From Hymenobacter siberiensis (lineage in GTDB: Bacteria; Bacteroidota; Bacteroidia; Cytophagales; Hymenobacteraceae): a stretch of 64,000 nucleotides of DNA. A program made the translations under genes and the position numbers. This document shows, in pieces, positions 27,269 to 35,329 of the stretch. Within the stretch, counting starts at the first letter, position 1; every line of letters starts with the position of its first letter. The stretch covers positions 2,604,001 through 2,668,000 of the forward strand of contig NZ_JAHLZY020000001.1 in the NCBI RefSeq assembly GCF_018967865.2, in the 5' to 3' direction. Below the pieces are notes generated by a model. The model did not search any database and had not been told where the DNA came from. It was given only the letters and a program-made list of their open reading frames with translations.

Positions 27269-28741
27269 ATGCACGCTTCCGCTTACCTCACCCTCGCCAC
27301 ATTTGGCCTCCTGGCCTGCTCCCAGCAGCCCCCCGAAACGGCCACTGCCACCCGCGCCCCGCAAGCCTCCACCGCCCAGCAGCCCGCCCCCGCTCCGTTC
27401 CCCGAAACCTTCGAGGCCGGCAGCAAGGGCGCGTATGAGGAAGCGGATGAGCCACTGGCTACCGGGGCCTGGCATTTTCAAGACGCCCTCATCGGCAGCA
27501 GCCCGCAGGACCATAAATCCGGTGAGCGGGCGGCCCGCCTGCGCAACCTCGGCCGCCTGTCCATGCGTTTCGATGCTGCTGCTGGCGTTCGTCGCATCAC
27601 TATTTCGGCCGCCGCCTACGGCCAGGACGGCCCCAGCACCTGGGAGCTTTGGGTGAGCCGCGACGGTGGCCGCACTTACGCCCGCACCGGTGCGCCCGTA
27701 GTCACGAGCGGCCCGGGCCTTGAGCCGCACGTATTTGCGGGGCTGGCCAATGAGCCGCTGCGTCTGGAAATTCGCAAGACCAGCGGCCCGAAGAACCGGC
27801 TCGATATCGACGACATCGTGCTCGAAACCGCCGCTGGCCCCGCTGTGGCCGTGGGTACTGGAGCCACAGGCGGCTACTTCGAAAACCGGAACAACCGTCA
27901 AAACTCCGCCTCGCAAAAGGCCACCACCACCACGCAGTACCCGGCCGGCGCTGGTACGGGCACGGCCCAAGACCCCAACGATGGAAACCTAGCCCTCGGC
28001 AACCCCAGCGGGGCAACATCCGACCCCGCCAACGCCAGCAACTACCTGCTCGTGCACCCCGAATTCACCATTGGCTACAACGCCCCGCGCGGCATCCCCA
28101 CCTGGGTAAGCTGGCATATCGATAAGGCCGACCTCGGCCAAGCCCCGCGCCAAAATAACTTCCGCCCCGATGCCGCCCTGCCCCGACAGTTCTACCCGGT
28201 GACGCCCGCCAGCTATGCCCGCTCCGGCTTCGACAAAGGCCACAACTGCCCCAGCGGCGACCGCACCGCCGACCTCGACGCCAACTCCAACACCTTCCTG
28301 ATGACCAACATGGTGCCTCAGGCCCCCAAAAACAACCAGCAAACCTGGGCCCACCTTGAGGAATACGGACGCTCGCAAATCCAGCGCGGCCAGGAAATCT
28401 ACGTCATCATGGGCAACTACGGGCGCGGCGGCACTGGCAGCAACGGCTTCGTGCAAACCCTGGACCAGGGCCGCGTGACGGTACCGTCCCGCATCTGGAA
28501 AGTCATGGTGATTCTACCTGACGGCACCAACGACCTCCAGCGCATCGCCACCGACCCCACGGTCCGCATCCTAGCCATCGACACGCCCAACGACAACAAC
28601 ACCGTAAGCCCCGATTGGAAGCAATACCTCACGTCGGTGGATAAAATCGAAGCCGCCACCGGCCTCGATTTATTGAGTGCCCTGCCCCGCGACGCCCAGG
28701 CCCGCCTGCAAAAGCTGGTGGACACCGGCCGGGCCGAATAG
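27269..28741 (+). CDS. Lipoprotein DNA/RNA non-specific endonuclease (NUC1 family)
   Basis: The product is 490 residues. A lipoprotein signal with the cysteine near residue 17 is followed by a low-complexity linker and a beta-sandwich-like segment (about 45-190). The NUC1 nuclease domain (about 250-480) comes last. The catalytic motif is FDKGHNCPSGDRT with His325; the usual DRGH appears here as DKGH. The metal-ligand asparagine region APKNNQQTW and the Glu in HLEEY are present. NUC1 enzymes cut DNA and RNA with a magnesium ion and are exported or compartmentalised. The protein probably sits on the outer membrane for nutrient scavenging or competition. Nearby at 29727 is a protein with a NuiA-like inhibitor domain, which is notable. 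Confidence 0.92.
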   Translation: MHASAYLTLATFGLLACSQQPPETATATRAPQASTAQQPAPAPFPETFEAGSKGAYEEADEPLATGAWHFQDALIGSSPQDHKSGERAARLRNLGRLSMRFDAAAGVRRITISAAAYGQDGPSTWELWVSRDGGRTYARTGAPVVTSGPGLEPHVFAGLANEPLRLEIRKTSGPKNRLDIDDIVLETAAGPAVAVGTGATGGYFENRNNRQNSASQKATTTTQYPAGAGTGTAQDPNDGNLALGNPSGATSDPANASNYLLVHPEFTIGYNAPRGIPTWVSWHIDKADLGQAPRQNNFRPDAALPRQFYPVTPASYARSGFDKGHNCPSGDRTADLDANSNTFLMTNMVPQAPKNNQQTWAHLEEYGRSQIQRGQEIYVIMGNYGRGGTGSNGFVQTLDQGRVTVPSRIWKVMVILPDGTNDLQRIATDPTVRILAIDTPNDNNTVSPDWKQYLTSVDKIEAATGLDLLSALPRDAQARLQKLVDTGRAE

Positions 28742-28743
28742 CT

Positions 28744-28770
28744 GTAGCGCGGACTCTACGAGTCTGCGGA
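28744..28770. repeat. Half copy of palindromic family K, copy K2
   Basis: GTAGCGCGGACTC-TAC-GAGTCTGCG forms a short inverted repeat right after the nuclease stop codon and shares its arm word with 16920. It may end the nuclease transcript. Confidence 0.6.
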
Positions 28771-28789
28771 TGGTATATCCCCTTGCGAA

Positions 28790-29626
28790 CTAAACCCCGC
28801 GCCGCTTCCCAGCCAGAAAGCGCGTCACCTCCCGCACGTACTTGTCGCCGTATTCCCCCTCACTCAACTTGTAAAACCCCTCCAGGTGTCCGCCCTCGAA
28901 GCAGAGCACCTGTCGCCGCTGCCGCCACCGGGCCTGCCGCGCCACCATTACCGAATCGGCCAGGGGCGTATTTTTGTCCGCAGTGCCTCCTATCAGCAGC
29001 CAGGGGCAGTACACGCGGCGCGCTACTTGCGGGTAGTCGGCGGCGGCATCGGGCAGGGTCACCACCTTCTGGCTTCGCTGAAAAATAGCGGCCACCAACT
29101 GTTGCAGATTAGCCACGTAGCCCTCGGCAATGAGAAAGTCGCACTTGCTGGTAGCCGCTACCTCCGAGCCCATAATGGTGCCCATCGAAAAGCCGATGAT
29201 GCCCGTGCGGCTATGCGGATAGCGCTGGCGGGCATCTGCCAGCACGGTGCGCAGGTCGGTGGTGAATTCGAGGTAGTACAACTGCTGCCGGTCGATGGCA
29301 AAGTCGCTGCTATGCCCGAAGCCCCGGTAGTCGAACAGATACACGCGGTAGCCGACCTGGCTCAGGGCCCGCGCCTGCCAGAGGAAATACGACATGTTGT
29401 TCGAGTCGCCGTAGGCCATGACCATGGTGGTGTGCCGGTCGGGCACGTTGGCGGCAGGTTCCACTATTCAGCCGGTCAGCTGGGCATGGTCGGGCGTGGT
29501 GAGGGCGGTGGTCTGATAGGTCAGGCCCCGCGAATCGGGGGTGGCTATCCATTCGGGGCTAGGCTTGAGGGCCCAGACGGCGGACGTCAGCAACAGGAAA
29601 AAACTTACCAGTAGAAGGCGGTACAT
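28790..29626 (-). pseudogene. Secreted alpha/beta-hydrolase gene interrupted by an in-frame TGA
   Basis: An ATG at 29626 begins MYRLLLVSFFLLLTSAVWA, a signal peptide, and translation reaches AQLTG before a TGA at 29468-29470 (codon 53). The same frame then continues IVEPAANVPDRHTTMVM through a complete hydrolase domain to 28790. The domain has VYLFDYRGFGHSS, the nucleophile elbow GFSMG, IGGTADKNTP and the histidine in FEGGHLEGFY. The position of the stop corresponds to a tryptophan in the expected LTGW context, so a single G-to-A change is the simplest explanation. A GTG just after the stop could start a cytoplasmic form without signal peptide. Confidence 0.8.
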
Positions 29627-29635
29627 GGTCAGGAA

Positions 29636-29681
29636 ATAGAAAAGGAGCGAAGGGTTGTCGCTACAGACAGCCCTCCGCTCC
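29636..29681 (-). terminator. Intrinsic terminator of the HIT-NuiA gene
   Basis: Read on the minus strand, a stem GGAGCG-GAGGG-TGTC with small bulges closes a 6-base loop and is followed by TTTTCTATTTC. It lies about 45 bases after the HIT gene stop. Confidence 0.75.
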
Positions 29682-29726
29682 TATCGTTGCAGCCGGCGCA
29701 ATAGATGCGAGCTCAACCTGCACCTA

Positions 29727-30557
29727 TCACGTTTCCGTCAGCACCGTTTTGAAGCCGGCCAGGGTGCCGTCCATCATTCGACCCAGGGCATAGGCGTGGA
29801 TTTGCGGGCCCTTGCCCACGCGGTATACCTGCACACCGTCCATGTCCTGCTTCATAAACATTTGCAGGCTCTTGTAGCGATTTGAAAGCGCTACGTCGTT
29901 CAGCACGCCGTCGTCGGCGGTGTGGTTGCGCAGGAACTGGGTCAGCTCCAAGGTTTCTACGTTGGCATCGGCGGGCTCGCCCAGCAGCTTTAGCAACGCG
30001 GCGTTGGGGAGTTCGCCGCCCGGCGCGGCGTAGGCCACGGCTTCGAGCGGCGCGTCCGATTCGCTCAGGAAATGCAGGCCGGCCACCTGTTTCTGCAGCT
30101 CGGCGGGAACGGCGGCGCTGGCATCGGCCCCAGCAGGTTTAGCTTCGGCCAGGCCGCTGCCGCCTTCCACTTTGACGGCGATGGCGGCGGCCAGCTCCTT
30201 CATCCGCTCCTCGGGCACCTTGATTTTAGGGTTGGCGAAGTTCATGTCCGACACCTTATTCATCGGAATGAGGTGAATGTGAGCGTGCGGCACTTCCAGC
30301 CCAATCACGGCCACGCCAATGCGCTTGCACGGCACGGCCGCCTGTACCGCCTTGGCCACGCGCTGGGCAAACACGTGCAGCGCCGCCAGCTCATCGGCCG
30401 GCATGTCAAAAATATAGTCGACTTCTTTCTTGGGAATCACCAGCGTGTGGCCTTCCACCAGCGGGGTGATGTCAAGAAACGCCAGGTGGCGGCCGTCCTC
30501 GGCCACTTTATAGGCCGGCAATTCGCCGGAAACGATGCGGGAGAAAATCGAAGGCAT
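29727..30557 (-). CDS. HIT-family hydrolase fused to a NuiA-like nuclease inhibitor domain
   Basis: The product is 276 residues. Residues 1-115 form a HINT-type HIT domain with the histidine triad PHAHIHLIP at about 90-98. An Ala-rich linker spans about 122-150. Residues 155-276 resemble nuclease A inhibitor NuiA of Anabaena: the loop FLSESDAP at 164-170, VQVYRVGKGPQIHAYALG, and a C-terminal LAGFKTVLTET ending in Thr. In NuiA the Glu of the SES loop and the C-terminal Thr carboxylate contact the nuclease and its metal. Both are kept here. HIT proteins hydrolyse nucleotide phosphoramidates and related compounds. The gene ends close to a nuclease of the NUC1 family (NucA type). The fusion is inferred from the sequence pattern, not from a search. 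Confidence 0.85.
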   Translation of the reverse strand: MPSIFSRIVSGELPAYKVAEDGRHLAFLDITPLVEGHTLVIPKKEVDYIFDMPADELAALHVFAQRVAKAVQAAVPCKRIGVAVIGLEVPHAHIHLIPMNKVSDMNFANPKIKVPEERMKELAAAIAVKVEGGSGLAEAKPAGADASAAVPAELQKQVAGLHFLSESDAPLEAVAYAAPGGELPNAALLKLLGEPADANVETLELTQFLRNHTADDGVLNDVALSNRYKSLQMFMKQDMDGVQVYRVGKGPQIHAYALGRMMDGTLAGFKTVLTET

Positions 30558-30563
30558 GTATTT

Positions 30564-30733
30564 TAGCTGTTAGCTGATGGCTTATAGCTGTTAGCTTTTC
30601 ATTGCCCACGGCTCAAAAACATCTTGAATGAGGGAAAGATAACGCGAATAACGATAAAAGGCCCCTGCATTCCAGCAGAGGCCTTTCATTGAAAAAAAGC
30701 TAATAGCTATCAGCTAAACGCTAACAGCTTAAA
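30564..30733. repeat. Palindromic repeat family C, copy C1
   Basis: Arms at 30564-30599 and 30692-30733 consist of repeated AGCTGTTAGCT/AGCTAACAGCT words. They flank the greA terminator. The left arm ends 7 bases before the HIT ATG and the right arm reaches the greA stop codon. Confidence 0.85.
30655..30690 (-). terminator. Intrinsic terminator of greA
   Basis: On the minus strand GGCCTCTGC-TGGAAT-GCAGGGGCC is followed by TTTTATCG. It sits between the two arms of repeat C1, about 50 bases after the greA stop. Confidence 0.9.
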
Positions 30734-30737
30734 ACAG

Positions 30738-31214
30738 CTACCGCGAAATCTCCAGAATCTCGAATTGCAGCTTGCCGGCGGGCACGGTGATTTCGGCCGT
30801 ATCGCCGGCCGATTTGCCCAGCAGGCCCTTGCCAATCGGCGACTTCACCGAGATTTTGCCGGCGGCCAGGTTGGCTTCCTCCTCGGCCACCAGGGTGTAG
30901 TCGAGCACCATGTTATTTTTCAGATTTTTCAGCTTTACCTTACTCATAATAAGCACTTTGCTGAAATCCATGTTGGTTTCGTCGATGACGCGGGCATTGC
31001 CCAGCACTTCTTCGAGCTTGGAAATTTTGAGCTCCAGCAGGCCTTGGGCATCCTTGGCAGCATCGTATTCGGCATTCTCGCTCAGGTCACCTTTGTCGCG
31101 GGCTTCGCGCAGGTCTTCGGCAGCCTTGGCCCGGCCCCGAACTTTGAAGTCCTGGAGGTCATCCTTCAGTTTTTGCAGGCCCTCGGGGGTGTAATAATTG
31201 ATGGTGGTGGCCAT
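30738..31214 (-). CDS. greA: Transcription elongation factor GreA
   Basis: The product is 158 residues with the N-terminal coiled coil and C-terminal FKBP-like domain of GreA. The tip of the coiled coil carries the acidic pair in ARDKGDLSENAEYDAAKD, which coordinates the catalytic magnesium when GreA stimulates transcript cleavage by backtracked RNA polymerase. The C-terminus SPIGKGLLGKSAGDTAEI is typical. A -7 promoter element (31297-31304) and a terminator-like hairpin (31241-31280) both lie in the leader. The arrangement could allow attenuation, similar in logic to the GraL leader RNAs of E. coli greA. Its stop codon is overlapped by palindromic repeat C1. Confidence 0.96.
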   Translation of the reverse strand: MATTINYYTPEGLQKLKDDLQDFKVRGRAKAAEDLREARDKGDLSENAEYDAAKDAQGLLELKISKLEEVLGNARVIDETNMDFSKVLIMSKVKLKNLKNNMVLDYTLVAEEEANLAAGKISVKSPIGKGLLGKSAGDTAEITVPAGKLQFEILEISR

Positions 31215-31240
31215 GGGAGTAGATACTTGACGGTTTGGCT

Positions 31241-31280
31241 AAAAAGCAAGGAGAACGGCTGGCACTGCCAACCGTTCTCC
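31241..31280 (-). terminator. Intrinsic terminator in the greA leader
   Basis: On the minus strand GGAGAACGG-(T)TGG-CAGT-GCC(A)-CCGTTCTCC forms a 15-pair stem with a single mismatch and a tiny loop, followed by TTGCTTTTT. It ends the dehydrogenase operon or acts as an attenuator if transcription starts at the element at 31297. Confidence 0.8.
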
Positions 31281-31296
31281 CTTCTTAGGTTCCTGG

Positions 31297-31304
31297 CAAA
31301 GATA
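31297..31304 (-). promoter_or_regulatory. Candidate greA promoter -7 element
   Basis: TATCTTTG on the minus strand fits the Bacteroidota TAnnTTTG -7 consensus. It lies 83 bases upstream of the greA ATG. No good -33 TTG was found at the proper spacing. Confidence 0.5.
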
Positions 31305-31315
31305 CGCAAAACGAA

Positions 31316-32281
31316 TTAGCTCCCCGCGTTTGCCCCCAACGCCCCGGCCCGAAAAGCCCGAATTTTCTCCACCAGCACCTCGTTGATGCGGGCGTAGCTC
31401 TCGAAGCTCCAGCCGCCCACGTGCGGCGTGAACACCACATTAGGGGCCGTTTTCAGGAAATCGAACGTGGCCTGCTGCGCCGGGCTGAGGGTCTGGAGCT
31501 TCTCATTGTCGAGTACATCCAGCGCTGCACCGCGCACCGTGCCCGCCTGCAGCGCGTGCACTAGCGCCCCTTGGTCTACTACTTCGCCCCGGGCGGTATT
31601 CATCACCCAGATTGGTTTTTCGAAACCCGCCAGCAGCGCCTCGTTTACAAAATGGTGGTTAGCCGCCGAGTACGGGATGTGCAGGCTAAGCACGTCGGCG
31701 CGGGCCTGCAGCTCGGCCAGCGGCACCAGCGTGGCGTGGCCATCAGTGGTCACGGCCGGGTCACTATCATGCGCCAGCACGGTGCAGCCAAACGCCCACA
31801 GCCGCTGCGCAAATGCCCGGCCCATGTGCCCATAGCCCAGCAGTCCAATGGTTTTGCCGCCGATTTCGGTGCCCCGGTTGGCCTCGCGCTGCCATACGCC
31901 CTGACGCACCTCATAGTCGGCGCGGGCGATATTGCGCAGCAGCGCCAGCAGCAGCCCCACGGCAAACTCGCCCACCGCGTCGCGGTTGCCTTCGGGCGCA
32001 TTCAGCAGGATTACGCCGGCCGTCGCCATCGCAGCCGTGTCAATATTATCGGTGCCGGCCCCGGCGCGGGCCACGTAGCGCAGCTCCGGGCCGTGGGCCA
32101 GTAGCTCGGCTGTCACGCGCAGCTTGCTACGAACCACCAGGCCCTCATAGGGCCGGGCGGCAAGGGCAGCGGGCACCTCGGCGGCGGTGAGCATCGGGCG
32201 GTAGTCCATCGCCACGCCGATGCTTTCCAGCATGGCGGGCAGCGAGGGGTGCATTTCGTCAATTACTAAACAGGTGCTCAT
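31316..32281 (-). CDS. D-isomer-specific 2-hydroxyacid dehydrogenase
   Basis: The product is 321 residues. The Rossmann motif GLLGYGHMGRAFAQR is near residue 145. The conserved substrate and catalytic residues are an Arg in NTARGEVVDQ (family Arg), a Glu in LDVLDNEKL, and a His in FTPHVGGWS. The N-terminal half matches SerA-like or glyoxylate-reductase-like enzymes without an ACT domain. The specific acid cannot be told. It is the last gene of a minus-strand operon with rsmA and a lipoprotein; its start overlaps the lipoprotein stop by 4 bases, and it ends before a strong terminator. Confidence 0.9.
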   Translation of the reverse strand: MSTCLVIDEMHPSLPAMLESIGVAMDYRPMLTAAEVPAALAARPYEGLVVRSKLRVTAELLAHGPELRYVARAGAGTDNIDTAAMATAGVILLNAPEGNRDAVGEFAVGLLLALLRNIARADYEVRQGVWQREANRGTEIGGKTIGLLGYGHMGRAFAQRLWAFGCTVLAHDSDPAVTTDGHATLVPLAELQARADVLSLHIPYSAANHHFVNEALLAGFEKPIWVMNTARGEVVDQGALVHALQAGTVRGAALDVLDNEKLQTLSPAQQATFDFLKTAPNVVFTPHVGGWSFESYARINEVLVEKIRAFRAGALGANAGS

Positions 32282-32697
32282 AGACTTTTTTTGGTCAGAT
32301 TATCGTCGAATCGCAGCGAATCGTCCCCGCAAATTCTTTTCAGCTCCGTGTCAAACTGCTGCTTCGTGAATGGCCCGCGGATGCCATGCCGCGCTACTTC
32401 CCGGTCTTGCGTCGCGGTTATTGGCAAGAGGTAGAACTGTGGATTGGTGCAAACTGCGCGCATAATAATGCACCGTTCATTGTAGCCAGCTTCCACAACC
32501 TGACAGTTAATTAGCGCATCAGCCAAACCGGATTTCTCATCTTCAAAATGCAGGTACCAGGCACCAGAATTAGGCTCGACTTCGTCCAGATAATAATGCC
32601 CAACCAGATGCCTGGTCCTATATTCATCACCCCAGAAACAGCCGGCCAGGAGCAACAACAGCAGCGGCAGTAGCTTCGTGATTCCCGAAACGTTCAT
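32278..32697 (-). CDS. Hypothetical small lipoprotein
   Basis: The product is 139 residues. MNVSGITKLLPLLLLLLAGC is a lipoprotein signal with cysteine at residue 20. The mature region has YYLDEVEPNSGAWYLHFEDEKSG and scattered cysteines (VVEAGYNERC, RAVCTNPQFY), so a disulfide is possible. I do not recognise a family. The start lies about 20 bases downstream of the rsmA stop, and the end overlaps the dehydrogenase start by 4 bases, so the three genes are probably cotranscribed. The functional link is not clear. It may be an accessory insert in a conserved operon. Confidence 0.75.
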   Translation of the reverse strand: MNVSGITKLLPLLLLLLAGCFWGDEYRTRHLVGHYYLDEVEPNSGAWYLHFEDEKSGLADALINCQVVEAGYNERCIIMRAVCTNPQFYLLPITATQDREVARHGIRGPFTKQQFDTELKRICGDDSLRFDDNLTKKSL

Positions 32698-32717
32698 CGT
32701 TAAGTCTCTGGCTTGGG

Positions 32718-33548
32718 TTACTCGGTTACGTCATTAATATCCAAATCCGGCAGGGCCGTGCCCGCAGCCTGATGCTGCGAAACCCGCTGCGTCAGCCCCA
32801 CAAATTCGGCCACGCCCAACTGCTCGGCGCGCTTGTCAAAAATTGGGTCGGTGGTCGCCTCCGCCGGCATGCCAAAGGGTTTCAGCGCGTTACGCAGCGT
32901 CTTGCGGCGCGTCTGGAATGCCTGCTTCACGACCCGGAAAAACAGCTTCTCGTCGCAGTCCAGCTGCAGCGTGCCGTTGCGCGTGAGGCGTACCACGGCC
33001 GACTCTACCTTGGGCGGCGGGTTGAAGACGTGCGGCGGCACCGTAAACAGGTATTCAATGGTGTAGAATGCCTGCAAAAGCACGCTCAGGATACCGTAGG
33101 TTTTCGAGCCGGGCGGCTCGGCCAGGCGCTGGGCTACTTCCTTCTGAATCATGCCCACCACTTCGCGCACCTGCTGGCGGTTATTGAGCACGGCAAAGAA
33201 AATCTGGCTGCTGATGTTGTAGGGAAAGTTACCGATGATAGCCAGCGGCTGGTCCGGGAACATCGTGGCCAGGCTCTGCTTCAGAAAGTCCGTAGCGTAA
33301 ATGCGGTCGGCCAGCGCCGGGTAATGCACTTTCAGGTAGGCCACCGACTCGGTATCAATCTCCACCACGCTGGTTTGGTAGGCCGGGTTCTGGAGCAGGT
33401 ACTGCGTGAGCACGCCCATGCCAGGCCCGATTTCGAGGACTTCTTTCACCTCATCGGGCAGTTGCAGTGCGCCCACGATGTTGCGGGCAATATTTGGGTC
33501 GGCCAGAAAGTGCTGGCCCAGGTGCTTTTTGGGGCGAACGGTATTCAC
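32718..33548 (-). CDS. rsmA: 16S rRNA dimethyladenosine transferase RsmA (KsgA)
   Basis: The product is 276 residues. The N-terminal KKHLGQHFLADPNIARNIV and the SAM-binding VLEIGPGMGVLTQYLL segment are classical for KsgA, as is the catalytic NFPYNISSQIF motif. The enzyme dimethylates two adjacent adenosines in the 3' end of 16S rRNA (A1518/A1519, E. coli numbering) during 30S maturation. The C-terminal domain is full length. It heads a three-gene minus-strand operon. Its promoter region contains repeat A6 and faces the divergent pepA gene. Confidence 0.96.
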   Translation of the reverse strand: MNTVRPKKHLGQHFLADPNIARNIVGALQLPDEVKEVLEIGPGMGVLTQYLLQNPAYQTSVVEIDTESVAYLKVHYPALADRIYATDFLKQSLATMFPDQPLAIIGNFPYNISSQIFFAVLNNRQQVREVVGMIQKEVAQRLAEPPGSKTYGILSVLLQAFYTIEYLFTVPPHVFNPPPKVESAVVRLTRNGTLQLDCDEKLFFRVVKQAFQTRRKTLRNALKPFGMPAEATTDPIFDKRAEQLGVAEFVGLTQRVSQHQAAGTALPDLDINDVTE

Positions 33549-33573
33549 GAGGTTTGGGCGTAAGGAAATAACA

Positions 33574-33676
33574 GAACGTCATGCTGAGCGCAGCCGCAGC
33601 ATCTCTACCACTTCGTTGCATCAGTAATAGTTACTTGCGCGGTAGAGATGCTTCGGCTGCGCTCAGCATGACGTTC
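33574..33676. repeat. Palindromic repeat family A, copy A6
   Basis: Arms of 36 bases at 33574-33609 and 33641-33676 with one mismatch (CAGCCGCAGC against GCTTCGGCTG). The core contains CGTTGCATCAGTAATAGTTAC. It lies in the shared promoter region of divergent rsmA and pepA. Confidence 0.95.
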
Positions 33677-33753
33677 CAATTAACAACGCCAAAAAAACCT
33701 CGCTACCTAAACAGTACCTTGCGGCCTCAAATCTACGGCCTTCATCCCCGCTT

Positions 33754-35211
33754 ATGTTCTTAGCCCTCGCTCACGCGGCCGCCGCGCCGGCCCAGTCCAC
33801 GCAGGTTTTCATCCTGCCCACTGGCACCACCACCCTGCCCAAAGCCGCTGCCGGCGACTTGCCCACCGCCGCCCTGCAGTACGTGGAGGCCGCCCTGGCC
33901 AACGACCAGAAACTCGTTCACCTCAATCATTTCAGCCATCACCACTACTTCGTGGTGCTCGCCGATAAGCCCACCGCCCCCCAGGTAGCCGAGCAGCTGC
34001 GCCGCGCCGGCCACACCCTGCACGGCCAACTGAAAGCCGAAAAAGTCGCTGAGGTTTTCATCGAAAATCTCAGCACCACCGCCAACGCCGCGCTACTACT
34101 AGCCGAAGGCCTGGCCCTGACCGCCTATCAGTTCGAGGGCTACAAAACCGACGAGAAGTCGCGCAAAGCTCCCGAATTGAAAGAAGTTTACCTGGTCGAT
34201 AAATCCGCCACTGCGGCCCAGATTCACGAGCTCGATGGCCTGCTGCAAGGCGTGCTCCTGGCCCGCGACCTCGTCAACGCCCCGCTCAATAAGCTGAACG
34301 CCGTGCAGTTTGCCGAGCGCATGGCCCAGGCCGGCGACGAAGCCGGCTACACCACCGACATCCTCGACCTGGCCAAAATTGAAGCCCTGCGTATGGGCGG
34401 CCTGCTGGCCGTCAACCTCGGTTCGCCCGAGCCGCCCACGTTCAGCATCCTCGAATACAAGCCCAAAAACGCCCAGAATGAGAAGCCTTATGTCCTCGTC
34501 GGCAAAGGCGTGGTGTTCGATACCGGTGGCCTCAGCCTCAAGCCCACGCCCAACAGCATGGACATGATGAAGTGCGACATGGCGGGCGGCGCGGCCGTGG
34601 CCGGCACGCTCTTCGCCCTCGCCAAAAACCAGGTGCCATTGTACGTCATCGGCTTGGTGCCCGCCACCGATAACCGCCCCGGCGGCCTCGCCTACGCCCC
34701 CGGCGATGTTATCACGATGCACTCCGGCCTCACCGTCGAAGTAAAAAACACCGATGCCGAAGGCCGCCTGCTCCTCGCCGACGCCCTCAGCTTCGCCAAG
34801 CGCTACGAGCCCGAGCTGGTTATCGACCTCGCCACCCTCACCGGGGCCGCCGTGCGCGCCCTCGCCACCGAAGCCAGCGCTTCAATGGGCACCGCCGAAC
34901 CCGCCACCCTGCAAAAGCTCAGCGAAGCCGGCTACGCCGTGCATGAGCGCCTGGTAGAATTCCCCCTCTGGGACGAGTACGCCGACCACATTAAATCCGA
35001 CATCGCCGACCTCAGCAACCTGGGCAAGGGCGAAGCCGGCCACATTTCGGCCGCCAAGTTCCTGGAGCGCTTCGCCGTCGGCTACCCCTGGATTCACCTC
35101 GACATCGCCGGCCCCGCGTACCTGACGGCTGCCGAAAGCTACCGTGGCAAAGGCGGCACCGGCACCGGCGTACGCCTGCTGTATGAGTTCCTGACCAAGC
35201 AGCTCGCTTAA
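33754..35211 (+). CDS. pepA: Leucyl aminopeptidase, M17 (PepA) family
   Basis: The product is 485 residues. The zinc-binding signature NTDAEGRL is present, along with VGKGVVFDTGGLSLKP and the catalytic lysine region MDMMKCDMAGGAA. M17 peptidases are hexamers that remove N-terminal residues from peptides in the cytoplasm. The N-terminal domain is short and divergent, which is common in the Bacteroidota. The start ATG begins with a mildly hydrophobic MFLALAHAAAA, so secretion cannot be ruled out; the domain architecture suggests the cytoplasm. It faces rsmA and is followed directly by repeat A7 and pdxA. Confidence 0.93.
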   Translation: MFLALAHAAAAPAQSTQVFILPTGTTTLPKAAAGDLPTAALQYVEAALANDQKLVHLNHFSHHHYFVVLADKPTAPQVAEQLRRAGHTLHGQLKAEKVAEVFIENLSTTANAALLLAEGLALTAYQFEGYKTDEKSRKAPELKEVYLVDKSATAAQIHELDGLLQGVLLARDLVNAPLNKLNAVQFAERMAQAGDEAGYTTDILDLAKIEALRMGGLLAVNLGSPEPPTFSILEYKPKNAQNEKPYVLVGKGVVFDTGGLSLKPTPNSMDMMKCDMAGGAAVAGTLFALAKNQVPLYVIGLVPATDNRPGGLAYAPGDVITMHSGLTVEVKNTDAEGRLLLADALSFAKRYEPELVIDLATLTGAAVRALATEASASMGTAEPATLQKLSEAGYAVHERLVEFPLWDEYADHIKSDIADLSNLGKGEAGHISAAKFLERFAVGYPWIHLDIAGPAYLTAAESYRGKGGTGTGVRLLYEFLTKQLA

Positions 35212-35213
35212 CA

Positions 35214-35318
35214 GAACGTCATGCAGAGCGCAGCGAAGCATCTCGCGTGCCACCACTAATTCAATTGATTGAGTCACAATTGCACGCGAGATGCTTCGCT
35301 GCGCTCTGCATGACGTTC
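35214..35318. repeat. Palindromic repeat family A, copy A7
   Basis: Perfect 37-base arms (35214-35250 and 35282-35318), variant CATGCAGAGCGCAGCGAAGC. Its core is CACCACTAATTCAATTGATTGAGTCACAATT. It begins 2 bases after the pepA stop and ends 11 bases before the pdxA ATG, so the whole intergenic region is this element. Confidence 0.95.
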
Positions 35319-35329
35319 CTCTCATAGCA

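Noticed and set aside
26438..27970. 510-residue minus-strand reading frame
   Set aside because: Only the last 241 codons encode a recognised protein (Bax inhibitor-1). The remainder is the antisense of the nuclease gene and has no protein-like pattern.
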